From positions 83,199 to 147,198 of the forward strand of contig CAYNKA010000010.1 in the NCBI GenBank assembly GCA_964397655.1: a DNA stretch of 64,000 bases, written 5' to 3'. The stretch's first letter is position 1. Every line of letters begins with the position of its first letter. Source of the DNA: CAYNKA01 sp964397655 (GTDB taxonomy: Bacteria; Spirochaetota; Spirochaetia; DTKZ01). Below are positions 53,335-62,079 of this stretch, piece after piece. The translations under genes were made by a program, and so were the position numbers. Under the pieces are notes generated by a model. The model was given only the letters and a program-made list of their open reading frames with translations, was not told the origin of the DNA and ran no database searches.

Positions 53335-54219
53335 TCAGTTGACCCGGAATTGGAAGGATTGAATTCTCTCGTTTCCGGCGAAATCCTTCACGATGATTTC
53401 GAGGTTCACGAGGCCGCGACTGAGCTGCACCGTCCCGAGCTTCATCGTCAGATCTCCTTCGTAGAGGGCCGAATACGATATGTCAGCGGTAGGATACAGG
53501 CGGAGGTATCCGTCCTTCTCCTTGAGCGCGTCGAAGGTCGCCTGGAAGGTTTCCTGACCGTTGAGATAGACGTTGATCTTGTAAGGAGCCATCGGGCAGA
53601 AATAGCGAACCGAAGCGCTCTGGTCGTACACGTCCGCCGAAACCGCCCACATCCCGTCCTGGATCGGACCACCGTCGGGAAGCTGCAGGATCTTGTCCTT
53701 GTTCTTCAGGATCACGTTCCTCACCGTCGGACGTATCCTTTCCTCGAGGGGCGGCAGGAGCAGGTAGGGATTCACGATCTGGTTGAGTTCGGTATCGAAG
53801 GCCGAAAGATGGAGCCTCGCCCCCTCTGAATAACCTCCCTCACCGACCTTGCCGAGTACGCTCGAGGCGGTGCACACGGTCAACCGGTCCGAAACGATCT
53901 CGTCGGACAGCGCCATGTGCCCGTAGAGCGACCTCAGTTTCTTCTCGTGCTGGAGTACGACGAAGGATCCTATGCCCGACGGGAGGCCGTTCGGGTCTTT
54001 CTTCTCCTCATGATAGAATAGAATCATGCCCGCGTCCAAGGGGCGGACTTCCTGACCGGCTCCCGCGATGTCAATCCCGTTGTGAAAACCTCCGACGAAG
54101 TTCTGGCCGAACGTCGCGACCACGGTCTTCTGATCCACCGGCCACTGATAGGCGAAGCCTCGGGTGTATACCGTCGCAAGAAGCAGGAAAACGAGCGATC
54201 TTCTCATAATCGATTTCAT
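53335..54219 (-). CDS. M23-like (LytM-fold) periplasmic protein, degenerate active site
   Basis: 294 residues with a signal peptide (~1-23). The LytM core is seen at ~40-145: metal ligands His46 and Asp50 (FHNGID) and His137 (RLHLS), and the His101 of LYGHM. In active enzymes the motif is HxH; here the first His is Arg135, so catalysis is doubtful. A C-terminal beta domain follows (~175-294). It may bind peptidoglycan or regulate a hydrolase rather than cut. It overlaps the propeller gene by 4 bases. Confidence 0.75.
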   Translation of the reverse strand: MKSIMRRSLVFLLLATVYTRGFAYQWPVDQKTVVATFGQNFVGGFHNGIDIAGAGQEVRPLDAGMILFYHEEKKDPNGLPSGIGSFVVLQHEKKLRSLYGHMALSDEIVSDRLTVCTASSVLGKVGEGGYSEGARLHLSAFDTELNQIVNPYLLLPPLEERIRPTVRNVILKNKDKILQLPDGGPIQDGMWAVSADVYDQSASVRYFCPMAPYKINVYLNGQETFQATFDALKEKDGYLRLYPTADISYSALYEGDLTMKLGTVQLSRGLVNLEIIVKDFAGNERIQSFQFRVN

Positions 54220-55286
54220 CCCGCCTTTATATCCACGCGAAACAGTTTATCGTCGACGCCGAAGAGCAGGAATTCCCCGGTTTGACGGAAAAAGAACGAA
54301 CTCTTCTTGGAAAACTTGTAACGGAGTATGACGTTCCCGGACGGCAGAAAGGAAATCCCCTCGTACGCGGAATCCTTTTCGCTGATGACGGAAAGAAGTC
54401 CGAGAATCGGTTCCTCACCGAAGGATACGATGGATCCGGATACCGGAATCGCAGCCCTGCCTCGTGAAACCGGGTCGGCGATCTCGACGGAGCCGGGCTG
54501 CTCACAGAGGAAATAGGCCCCGCCTCCCACGAACAGACCCTTGACCGCACGCCTCTGATTCCCCTTGAGGTCCAAGATGGTTACGGCCCGGAAATTCTTC
54601 TGCGCCCTTTCATAGATAGTGAGTTTCTGCGGTTCGAGACCGGATACTATCCCCACGAATCGATCGTCGTCGGAGACTCCGGTCTTCAGGATTACGGAAT
54701 ACTTGCTCCCGGCCGGTGAGGTCTGGAAGAGGTCCTTGCCCTTCTCGCCCAGAACGATCACGTTTCCGTTCAGGAAGCCCACCGCCACCGAATTTTTCGA
54801 GGCGTCGACCGCGGTGATGAAGGTCCCGAACCTTCGTTCCCAGAGGAGATCGCCGTTCAGCGACCACTCCGACAACCCGTACCTGTCGACCGTGACAACG
54901 AAAAGCCTTCCCTTCCGTACGAAAGGATATCCGTTTCCTCCCACGTTCCCGAGGAAGCCGCCCCGGGAGTCCCTGCAGACCAGCGCTCTGGGAATGGCGG
55001 AATAGTTGATGAAAAACGAATCACCGAGGGCTACGTCGTAGTCTATCGAGTCCCGATATATGAGGCCGCCGTCGGGCCTTATCGATCCGAAGAAATCTCC
55101 GAGTCGGAAACCGTAGGCCGTCCTGCCCTGGCCGGACTCCTGCGAGATCTTCGAATTCCCCACCGAGACCGCCCAGACCGGGATGGTGACGAGTTCCTTT
55201 CCGAGATTCCTCGGGAAAAGGATCATATACAGAAGAACCGCGATCAAAGCCGTTGAAAGCAGATACCGTCGCTTGCCGCCAGCCAT
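54216..55286 (-). CDS. Membrane-anchored beta-propeller-like protein, unknown function
   Basis: 356 residues. An N-terminal membrane anchor (~8-24) is followed by repeating beta segments of WD/PQQ style (GLSEWSLNGDLLWERRFGTFITAVDASKNSVAVGFLNGNVIVLG), suggesting a periplasmic propeller; no catalytic motif is seen. It is co-transcribed with the M23-like and methyltransferase genes from the divergent promoter shared with cdd. Confidence 0.68.
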   Translation of the reverse strand: MAGGKRRYLLSTALIAVLLYMILFPRNLGKELVTIPVWAVSVGNSKISQESGQGRTAYGFRLGDFFGSIRPDGGLIYRDSIDYDVALGDSFFINYSAIPRALVCRDSRGGFLGNVGGNGYPFVRKGRLFVVTVDRYGLSEWSLNGDLLWERRFGTFITAVDASKNSVAVGFLNGNVIVLGEKGKDLFQTSPAGSKYSVILKTGVSDDDRFVGIVSGLEPQKLTIYERAQKNFRAVTILDLKGNQRRAVKGLFVGGGAYFLCEQPGSVEIADPVSRGRAAIPVSGSIVSFGEEPILGLLSVISEKDSAYEGISFLPSGNVILRYKFSKKSSFFFRQTGEFLLFGVDDKLFRVDIKAG

Positions 55287-55321
55287 GAAACCACCTTATA
55301 CTAGAGCGTACACGCTGTCAA
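55273..55321. promoter_or_regulatory. Compact divergent promoter between propeller gene and cdd
   Basis: Minus strand: -35 TTGACA (55316-55321), -10 TATAAG (55295-55300), 15-base spacer filled by the palindrome AGCGT-ac-ACGCT (55305-55316). Plus strand: -10 TATACT (55297-55302) with weak -35 TTGCCG (55273-55278). The palindrome lies between both start regions and could be an operator. Confidence 0.5.
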
Positions 55322-55336
55322 CGAAAGAGGATACGT

Positions 55337-55738
55337 ATGAGACCGGACGAACTCCTGGCGATTTCCCGAAACGCCGCTGAAAAGGCTTATGCCCCCTATT
55401 CCCGTTTCCGCGTCGGCGCCGCCCTCCTCTGCTCCGACGGCACGGTCGTGACCGGGGCCAACGTTGAGAACCGCTCCTACGGGCTCTCGAACTGCGCGGA
55501 ACGAACCGCGATTTTCGCAGCGGTCGCATCGGGCAGGCGGGAATTCCGGGCCCTGGCGCTCACCTGCATCGACGCGGAAACGCCGGTATCGCCATGCGGC
55601 GCATGCAGGCAGGTAATAAGCGAGTTCATGGACCGAGACAAGCCGGTCTACTTTCAGGACGGCAGGGGGAATATCGTTGAAATCACGGTGGGAGAACTCT
55701 TTCCCCACGACGCACTCCACGATCTCGCGGAACGCTGA
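55337..55738 (+). CDS. cdd: Cytidine deaminase
   Basis: 133 residues, with AAAGAGGA 5 bases before the ATG. The catalytic motif is NCAERTAIF (Cys53, Glu55) and SPCGACRQVI (Cys87, Cys90), giving zinc binding and proton transfer. YSRFRVGAALL and GANVENRSYGL bind the nucleoside. It is the only complete plus-strand gene in the window, ending 21 bases before the convergent helical-protein gene. It deaminates cytidine/deoxycytidine for salvage. Confidence 0.96.
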   Translation: MRPDELLAISRNAAEKAYAPYSRFRVGAALLCSDGTVVTGANVENRSYGLSNCAERTAIFAAVASGRREFRALALTCIDAETPVSPCGACRQVISEFMDRDKPVYFQDGRGNIVEITVGELFPHDALHDLAER

Positions 55739-55759
55739 GGCCGGCGCGGGTCTCTCGCT

Positions 55760-56587
55760 TCATTCAGCAGCGGCGCGCGGCTCCGAGCGCTTGCCCTCCG
55801 ACCGCTTCTCGTCGGCGTCCATCTTCTGGGTCCATACCTCTATTTTCTTTCGGATGTTTTCCACGTTGTTCGCCTCCCCGAGAAGCGAATGAAGCCTCTT
55901 CAAGGCGGAAAGATAGGTGATGGCGAGCTTGAAATCGTCGATACGAAGCGTGGAAAGCTCGTATTTCTCCCTATAGCGGTCGGCGGTCTTCTGGAGCATG
56001 TCCTTGACGAGGTTGAGATGACCTGTCCTGGCTTGGTAGCCGTCGACTCGCGGGTCGAGACCGGCGACGAGGGTCTTCATGTTGAGGAGGTTCTTCGTCA
56101 CGGTCGCGAAACGTCCCTCCAGTTCCACGAACGACCATTTCCATTTCGAGTTTTCGCCGAATTCGTCCATGACCGAGTGGATGGTGAAGCCGAGTTTCCT
56201 TACGAGGGCGTATCGTTTTTCGTCCTCGAGGCCTTCGATCTTTTCCAATTTTTCCTTGTAGTCCGAATAGGGAGCGTCGATGAAATTGGTGACCACGTCC
56301 TCCAGGTAGATAATGCTCTTGTAGCAGCTCTTCCGAGCTTCGTTGAGGAAGGCCTCGTTCTTCACCGCGAGAAGCGAAAGCGAGACCTCGTTGAGAAGAA
56401 TGAGATAGGAAGCAAGATTGAGGCTCTCGTCCGCGAGAGCGATCTTCTTGTATTCCTTGCCTGAATCGTCCTTCTCCACGAGTTGGAGGAGGTTCTTCTC
56501 CCGCTGGGCGATGGAGTCAAGGACCTGTTTGTATTCCTTCACCTTGTCGAAATAGCGTTTTTTCGCTTCCGCGCTGATCTTACCCAT
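55760..56587 (-). CDS. Conserved all-helical protein, unknown function
   Basis: 275 residues from the ATG at 56587. Almost all residues are predicted helix/coiled coil: KKRYFDKVKEYKQVLDSIAQREKN, FIDAPYSDYKEKLEKIEGL and LVKDMLQKTADRYREKYEL. No membrane helix or catalytic motif is seen. A low-complexity charged tail (KRSEGKRSEPRAAAE) closes it. It follows recN by 17 bases and is likely co-transcribed. Conserved genes of this size occur beside recN in treponemes. Confidence 0.75.
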   Translation of the reverse strand: MGKISAEAKKRYFDKVKEYKQVLDSIAQREKNLLQLVEKDDSGKEYKKIALADESLNLASYLILLNEVSLSLLAVKNEAFLNEARKSCYKSIIYLEDVVTNFIDAPYSDYKEKLEKIEGLEDEKRYALVRKLGFTIHSVMDEFGENSKWKWSFVELEGRFATVTKNLLNMKTLVAGLDPRVDGYQARTGHLNLVKDMLQKTADRYREKYELSTLRIDDFKLAITYLSALKRLHSLLGEANNVENIRKKIEVWTQKMDADEKRSEGKRSEPRAAAE

Positions 56588-56604
56588 GTCTCGTCCCCGC
56601 ACAT

Positions 56605-58284
56605 CTATCGCGTTTCGAATTTCTTCAGCAATTCTTCCGCGTGGCTGAGCGACGCCGCGCCTTCCGGCTCGCCGGAAAGCATCCTGGCGATCTCCCGAAC
56701 TCGTTCGATTCCCTCGATGCTTTTAATATCGGTATAAGTCCTTTCTTTATCTACATTTTTTTCGACCCGGAGATGACGGTCGGCCTGGGCTGCTATGGAA
56801 GCAAGATGAGTGATGCAGAGGACCTGCTTGAAACCTCCAAGCCGGCGGAGGAAGGCTCCGACCGCGACTGCGACCTCACCCCCGATGCCGGCGTCTATCT
56901 CGTCGAAAACAAGGCAGCGGACGTCGTCGGATTCGGCGAGGATCGTCTTGATCGCGAGCATGACGCGCGAAATTTCCCCGCCCGAGGCGATTGTCTTCAG
57001 GGCCTTCAGGGGCTCTCCGGGATTCGGGGAAATGAGGAAGGATACCGCGTCCAGGCCGGCGGGTCCGCAGAGTGTCCCTCCCCTCGGAGATTCCTTCCTT
57101 TCGATGAGGACCTTGAAAACGATGCGCTTCATACCGAGGTCACGCAACGCCTTCTCGATCTCCCCTTCGATTTCGAGGGCGGCCCTTTTCCGTTCGTCGG
57201 AAACGGCCTCGGCTTCGGCGAGGAGTGCCTGTTCGGCATCTCTTACCCTCTCCTCGAGAGCGTTCTTCTCCTCGTCGAAATTCCTGATACCTTCCAGTTT
57301 CTTTCCCGCCTCGGCTCGATAGTCGAGCATCTCCTTGACCGACGAACCGTACTTTTTCTCGAGCCGGTGGATGAGAGCAAGCCTTTCCTCGCAGGCCTCG
57401 AGGCGTTCTGGATCGAATTCCTTGCCGGCCTGGTACTTCTTCAGGGCTTCGGCCACGTCCTCGAGTTCGAAAAACGAATTATCGAGCCGCCGTTCTAGAT
57501 CCTTGAGGCTCTCGTCTATGACTGCGGCCCCTCCGACCGATTTCCTGGCGAGTCCGAGCGATCCGCCGCGGTAGTCGGCGAGGGCCGTCGCCGCGTCGTT
57601 GATGAAGGAAAATAGCTTTTCGTGTTCCATGAGGAGTTTCCTCTCCCTGAGAAGCTCCTCCTCCTCTCCCGGCCTCATTCCCGCCTTGTCGATCTCGTCC
57701 ACTGCGAAAGCGAGGAGTTCCTCCTCACGGAGGCGTTCGCGTTCTGAAGCGACGAGCGCGTCCAGGCTTTTCCGGAGTTCCGAGAGTTCGGTAAACCTCT
57801 CCGTGAACGCGTGGACCCGGTCCGAAAGGCCGGCGTAGCGGTCCAGGAAGCGGCGGTGGTTGTCAGTGGAAAAAAGCGATTGATGCTCGTGCTGACCGTG
57901 GATGTCGACGAGAAATCCAGTGAACGTCTGTATGTCGCTCAACGAAACCGGCGTCGACTGGATGAAGGCGCTTCCCCGCCCCGCCCGTCTCAGGATCCGC
58001 CGGATCACGACACATCCGTCGTCGCTGGCGATCTCCCGCTCCTCGAGCCAGGCCAGAGCGTCTCCGTTGCCTTCGACGCGAAAAACACCGGAGACTTCCG
58101 CTTCGTCCTTGCCGGTCCTAATCACGTCGGAGTCCGCCTTCCCGCCGAGGATGAAGCCGAGCGCTCCTATGAGAATGGATTTCCCCGCTCCGGTCTCGCC
58201 CGTGAGGACGCAGAAGCCTCCTCCGAACGATACCGAAAGGGCATCGATGAGCGCGTAGTTCCGAACATGAAGCTCCTCAAGCAT
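56605..58284 (-). CDS. recN: DNA repair protein RecN
   Basis: 559 residues. SMC-like ATPase: Walker A LTGETGAGKSILIGAL at the N-terminus (Gly29-Ser36), GGEISRVMLAIKTIL signature, Walker B CLVFDEIDAGIGGEVA, with coiled coils between. RecN acts early in double-strand break repair, holding DNA ends together. It overlaps nadK by 8 bases. Confidence 0.96.
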   Translation of the reverse strand: MLEELHVRNYALIDALSVSFGGGFCVLTGETGAGKSILIGALGFILGGKADSDVIRTGKDEAEVSGVFRVEGNGDALAWLEEREIASDDGCVVIRRILRRAGRGSAFIQSTPVSLSDIQTFTGFLVDIHGQHEHQSLFSTDNHRRFLDRYAGLSDRVHAFTERFTELSELRKSLDALVASERERLREEELLAFAVDEIDKAGMRPGEEEELLRERKLLMEHEKLFSFINDAATALADYRGGSLGLARKSVGGAAVIDESLKDLERRLDNSFFELEDVAEALKKYQAGKEFDPERLEACEERLALIHRLEKKYGSSVKEMLDYRAEAGKKLEGIRNFDEEKNALEERVRDAEQALLAEAEAVSDERKRAALEIEGEIEKALRDLGMKRIVFKVLIERKESPRGGTLCGPAGLDAVSFLISPNPGEPLKALKTIASGGEISRVMLAIKTILAESDDVRCLVFDEIDAGIGGEVAVAVGAFLRRLGGFKQVLCITHLASIAAQADRHLRVEKNVDKERTYTDIKSIEGIERVREIARMLSGEPEGAASLSHAEELLKKFETR

Positions 58285-59143
58285 CGGGGCCTCCGGACCA
58301 GTTGAGCTTTTCCTTCAACACCGTGTAGAAAGTACGTCTGTCGGTCTGGATCAGCTTGACACGGCAATCTGCGGCCTTGGCGGTGACGAAATCGCGCTCC
58401 TTGAGTTGAAATACGTTCTGTCCGTCCGTGGTAAGAATGACCTCCGCTTTCTGATTCGGTTCGATCCGAACTCGTATGAATTCGTCCGTCGGAATCACGA
58501 GAGGACGGTGCGACAAGGTGAAAGGGCAGATGGGATTGAGAATCATCGCATTCATCTCGGGGTGCAGGATGGGGCCTCCCGCCGCCGCGGAATAAGCGGT
58601 GGACCCGGTCGGCGTGGACACGATCACGCCGTCCGCGCGATAGCGGAGCAGAGGAAACTCCGAAAGGCAGACCGAAAGATCCAGAAGTTTAGGGATTCCG
58701 GCCGACGAGATCACCAGGTCGTTCAAGGCAGTCGTATTCCAGACCATCTCGTCCTCACGGTGGACATTCACGCGAAGGAGAAGCCTTTCGCCGACACGGA
58801 GCGAACCGTCGAGGTATTTCTCGAATGCATCCTCCCATTCATCCTTGGAAACCTCCGTGATGAATCCGAAATTGCCGAGATTGACCGGAAGGATCGGGAT
58901 GCTCTTTTCCGCCAAGAGACGAGCGCAGTAGAGTACGGTCCCGTCCCCGCCCAATGAAAATGCGAGGTCATGGGGCCCGATTTCCGGGGCCGCAGGTTTT
59001 CCCCTGAACGCGAAAATCGTTACGACAAGCCCCCTCGCCTCCAGCCGCATCCTGATTTCGTCCAGCAATGCTTCCGCGTCGTCTTTCGCGAGGTTGGCGA
59101 CGATGAGAATCCGGGAAACTCTTCGGGGAACGTTCATAATCAT
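58277..59143 (-). CDS. nadK: NAD kinase
   Basis: 288 residues from the ATG at 59143; the ATG at 59137 and an upstream TTG at 59149 are alternatives. Motifs are SLGGDGTVLYCARLL, LPVNLGNFGFITEV, ALNDLVISSAGIPK and RADGVIVSTPTGSTAYS. It makes NADP from NAD and ATP. A promoter places the likely transcription start on or near the ATG, suggesting a leaderless mRNA. Head-to-tail with recN. Confidence 0.95.
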   Translation of the reverse strand: MIMNVPRRVSRILIVANLAKDDAEALLDEIRMRLEARGLVVTIFAFRGKPAAPEIGPHDLAFSLGGDGTVLYCARLLAEKSIPILPVNLGNFGFITEVSKDEWEDAFEKYLDGSLRVGERLLLRVNVHREDEMVWNTTALNDLVISSAGIPKLLDLSVCLSEFPLLRYRADGVIVSTPTGSTAYSAAAGGPILHPEMNAMILNPICPFTLSHRPLVIPTDEFIRVRIEPNQKAEVILTTDGQNVFQLKERDFVTAKAADCRVKLIQTDRRTFYTVLKEKLNWSGGPDA

Positions 59144-59148
59144 TCTCA

Positions 59149-59177
59149 ACTATAGCGGGGGGACTCTGCCTTGTAAA
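59149..59177 (-). promoter_or_regulatory. Promoter for nadK, probably giving a leaderless mRNA
   Basis: Minus strand: -35 TTTACA (59172-59177), 17-base spacer, -10 TATAGT (59149-59154). The expected start point, about 6-7 bases past the -10, falls at 59142-59143, the first A of the ATG. No Shine-Dalgarno sequence precedes either ATG. Confidence 0.6.
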
Positions 59178-59202
59178 GCACGGTGAAAAAAAACAGCCGG
59201 CA

Positions 59203-61995
59203 TCATTTCGAGGAAGACACCGCGTTCGGAGCCCCGTCCTCTGTCCGATTCGGACCTAAGGGGACGTCTCCTTGCGGCGCCGCCTGACGCTGCTGAAGAA
59301 AGAAGGATCTGAGCCATCCCGTTCGGTTCCCCTGTTCGACGAGCCAGTCACGGAACGAACAGAACTGTTCCGATACGAGACCTACGAGCTCGACCGAGAC
59401 CTCCGGCGGATACTGCTCCAGGACGAAATCGATCAGTTTCGGATACACTCTATCCTCGAGCATCACGGCCGTGAGGTCGGAATACTCCTTCATAACCCGG
59501 TTTTTCGACGCGGCTCGCGACGTGGGAGACTCCTTCAGACCGAGCAGCTGCCTGAGCGAATTTCTGCTTCTCGGTTCCGCCTGGAAAAGGTAGAGAAGGT
59601 CCAGAATGGCGGTGTTCCTTTCCGTCGATCCGCCGTGGATCACCCGGGGCAGGATTTCACGGAGGTCTCGTCTTCGGAGATTGAGGATCCTGAAGTATTT
59701 GCCGGTACCTTCTATGATGCCTGCTACCACATCGGACCAGAATTTCGCCTGTACGATGCTGGGGACCCCGAGCAGATAACCGACCGGCGCGAAAATACTT
59801 GCGAAAGGCCAGGATAGTACCGATCTGAAAAAATTCGCCCTGATGACGTTTTTATCGAATCCGCGTATCGTGTTATGCGTCGCGAGATAACATCCATTGG
59901 CGAAGGAAATGAAGAAGAATTTTATGAAATTGTAAAAAAGACCGACTTGAGCGAAAGGCCATAACAGGTCGAACTGCGACTTCACGAAATTGAGAATGGG
60001 TACGGAGAATCCGGTCCAGAAAAGCGACCGGCAGAGATTGTACGTGCTCACGCTCTGGAAATTCCACTCCCTGAGACGAGCGCCCCTTCTGGAAACGATG
60101 TCCGCGACCATGTTCCTGATTCCGGTGATCCCGAACCAGACGCAGGCGTACTTGAGACCGATGAACCGAAAGGCCACGGAAAAACCGATCGCGACGAGGA
60201 TGACGTTCACCAAGCTCGGGTTGAGATACCGGATCACCCGCCTGATCGGAATCGATTCCATCACGGGCTCGTCTCCGACTCTGTTCGGTACCGGCTCGGT
60301 AATTTTCCCCATGCTCACGATGACGGGATCATCGGGGCGGTTCGTTTCTTCGACCGGCTCCCCCTCGGCCAGAATCATCTTCGAAACCAGAGGCGGCAGC
60401 GTTATGTGCCTTTTCAGGTATTTCTTCCTGTTCCGTCCCAGCACCTTGGAGGCCGCTACGAAACCCATACCCGGTATCGTGGGGCTCCTTCCCGTCGAAT
60501 CGCTCCCGCAAACCGGTATGAGGAACCGCTTGCCTTCGGCCTTCCTAAGCCTGTTCAGGTCGTTGAGGTGACGGCAGAACCGGAGAATCTCGTCGGGATC
60601 CCTCTGAACGTTGTCTCTGAGGTTGTAAACCTCAACGAAGTGCAGATACCTGCCGCATTTCTCGATGATCTTCTTCGCCTTTTCAAGACCGTATTCGAGC
60701 GGGTGGAGGATCTTAATCCTGCAGCCGGCGGATACGATCTGAGCCGCCAATCCTTCGAAATCGTCGAAAACGGTCGAATAGTCTCCGATCCTGGGATTCT
60801 GGAAAAACCGCTGCCTGAGAGACTCCGGATTGGCATCGCGATATTCGTTTCGCAGCTGATGGTACTTGGCGTCTATGATTTTGAAATCCCACTCGGATAT
60901 CTTTCGCTTTCGAAAATCGTTCAACGCCTTTTCCCGCTGAGCCTTGTAGAAAAGAACGCGATTGAGAAGAATAGGCTTGTATTCGAGATAAAGGAACTCC
61001 CCCAATTGAAACCTGTTGACGGTCGAAAGGGTGCTGGAATCGACGAAATGTTTTAGTTTCAACTTGGGAACACGGTACAAATCCTTGTGAGGAAAGCCCT
61101 GATTCAGTTCCTTGAGGAAGACCTTGTTGAAATTCTCGAGGAGTTTCTTTACCGCTTCGATGCGTTTTTCCTGATTGTCGCCGAGCCCTTTGAGAAATCC
61201 GTGGAATAAGGGTCGATTTTCCTTCAGATAGCGCCTGAATTCATCGGTCGAGGAGAGATCCGGGAGCAGGGCCATGAAATGGAAGCGGTTGCTTCCCTGC
61301 CAAACGCTGAATTCGAGTCCAATGCGGACTCGTATTCCGAGAATGTTGCCGGCTTCGATCGCCTCCTCCATGATCTCGAAGGAATCCATGTGATTGTAGG
61401 CTATGGTGAGCTCCGACATCCCCTTTATGAAAGCGTCGATGAGAAGTTGAGTCGATGTTTTTCTTCCCATAGTCGAGGAATCGTGCACATGCGGATCCCA
61501 ACCCATAGCAAGATCCTTCAATTTGGAACCGGTCTCGGGCACCTCTATGATGTTGAGTTCGTCGCAGAACCTGCGTATGACCGTTGGCTGCCCGTAGGAC
61601 GATACGGAAAAATCATGAAGCAGCTCGAGTTGCTTCCTTTTGTTGCCGCGGTTTCGGATGGCTTCCTTCATGAGGGCGATCTGAACCCTCGCGGTGTTGA
61701 GCGGCATTTCTACGGTCTTCGCATGGAACATATGCTCGTAAAGAAGTTTCAAGGCCCGAAGCCTTGCCTTTACGTGCCGAGAATTCAGATCCCGAATGAC
61801 GAGGAGATAGGATTCAGCGATCGAAATCCTACGTCTTTTGAACAGCTTGCTCACACCCAACGGATGGGAACGCGGAGAGACCTCGATCGAGTCCGGCATG
61901 TCGATTTTGGAATTCAATTCACGGCGAAGCTTATGAAGCTCCGCGGAAAAGCTGAAGAAGTCGATGAGTCTGTTATAGATTGAGATTAACAGCAT
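59203..61995 (-). CDS. PHP-domain protein fused to a multi-helix membrane region
   Basis: 930 residues, not matched to a named protein. Residues ~165-510 fit a PHP (metal-dependent phosphoesterase) fold: DPHVHDSS (Asp167, His169, His171), LTIAYNHMDS (His202), RIGLEFSV (Glu228), FHFMALL (His239), LHPLEYG (His431), HFVEVYN and GSDSTG (Asp499). The last motif is normally D-x-H; here it is D-x-T. A large insert (~250-400) interrupts the fold. Residues ~575-780 hold several membrane helices; a soluble tail follows. It has its own promoter. Reaction unknown; a phosphoesterase or polymerase-linked role is inference. Confidence 0.72.
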   Translation of the reverse strand: MLLISIYNRLIDFFSFSAELHKLRRELNSKIDMPDSIEVSPRSHPLGVSKLFKRRRISIAESYLLVIRDLNSRHVKARLRALKLLYEHMFHAKTVEMPLNTARVQIALMKEAIRNRGNKRKQLELLHDFSVSSYGQPTVIRRFCDELNIIEVPETGSKLKDLAMGWDPHVHDSSTMGRKTSTQLLIDAFIKGMSELTIAYNHMDSFEIMEEAIEAGNILGIRVRIGLEFSVWQGSNRFHFMALLPDLSSTDEFRRYLKENRPLFHGFLKGLGDNQEKRIEAVKKLLENFNKVFLKELNQGFPHKDLYRVPKLKLKHFVDSSTLSTVNRFQLGEFLYLEYKPILLNRVLFYKAQREKALNDFRKRKISEWDFKIIDAKYHQLRNEYRDANPESLRQRFFQNPRIGDYSTVFDDFEGLAAQIVSAGCRIKILHPLEYGLEKAKKIIEKCGRYLHFVEVYNLRDNVQRDPDEILRFCRHLNDLNRLRKAEGKRFLIPVCGSDSTGRSPTIPGMGFVAASKVLGRNRKKYLKRHITLPPLVSKMILAEGEPVEETNRPDDPVIVSMGKITEPVPNRVGDEPVMESIPIRRVIRYLNPSLVNVILVAIGFSVAFRFIGLKYACVWFGITGIRNMVADIVSRRGARLREWNFQSVSTYNLCRSLFWTGFSVPILNFVKSQFDLLWPFAQVGLFYNFIKFFFISFANGCYLATHNTIRGFDKNVIRANFFRSVLSWPFASIFAPVGYLLGVPSIVQAKFWSDVVAGIIEGTGKYFRILNLRRRDLREILPRVIHGGSTERNTAILDLLYLFQAEPRSRNSLRQLLGLKESPTSRAASKNRVMKEYSDLTAVMLEDRVYPKLIDFVLEQYPPEVSVELVGLVSEQFCSFRDWLVEQGNRTGWLRSFFLQQRQAAPQGDVPLGPNRTEDGAPNAVSSSK

Positions 61996-62024
61996 TCTCC
62001 TCCGCGTCAGATTCCTTAATCAGT

Positions 62025-62052
62025 ATTATATACGATCATCGGTCAAAAGCAA
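62025..62052 (-). promoter_or_regulatory. Promoter of the PHP/membrane gene
   Basis: Minus strand: perfect -10 TATAAT (62025-62030), 16-base spacer and weak -35 TTGCTT (62047-62052), about 30 bases before the start; GGAGGAGA lies at the start codon. Confidence 0.55.
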
Positions 62053-62079
62053 TTTCTGCGTGCCGGGACAATCAACATA

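Noticed and set aside
59186..59193. T8 run (minus strand) after the PHP gene as intrinsic terminator
   Set aside because: Only the 6-base self-palindrome GCCGGC precedes it, with no usable loop.
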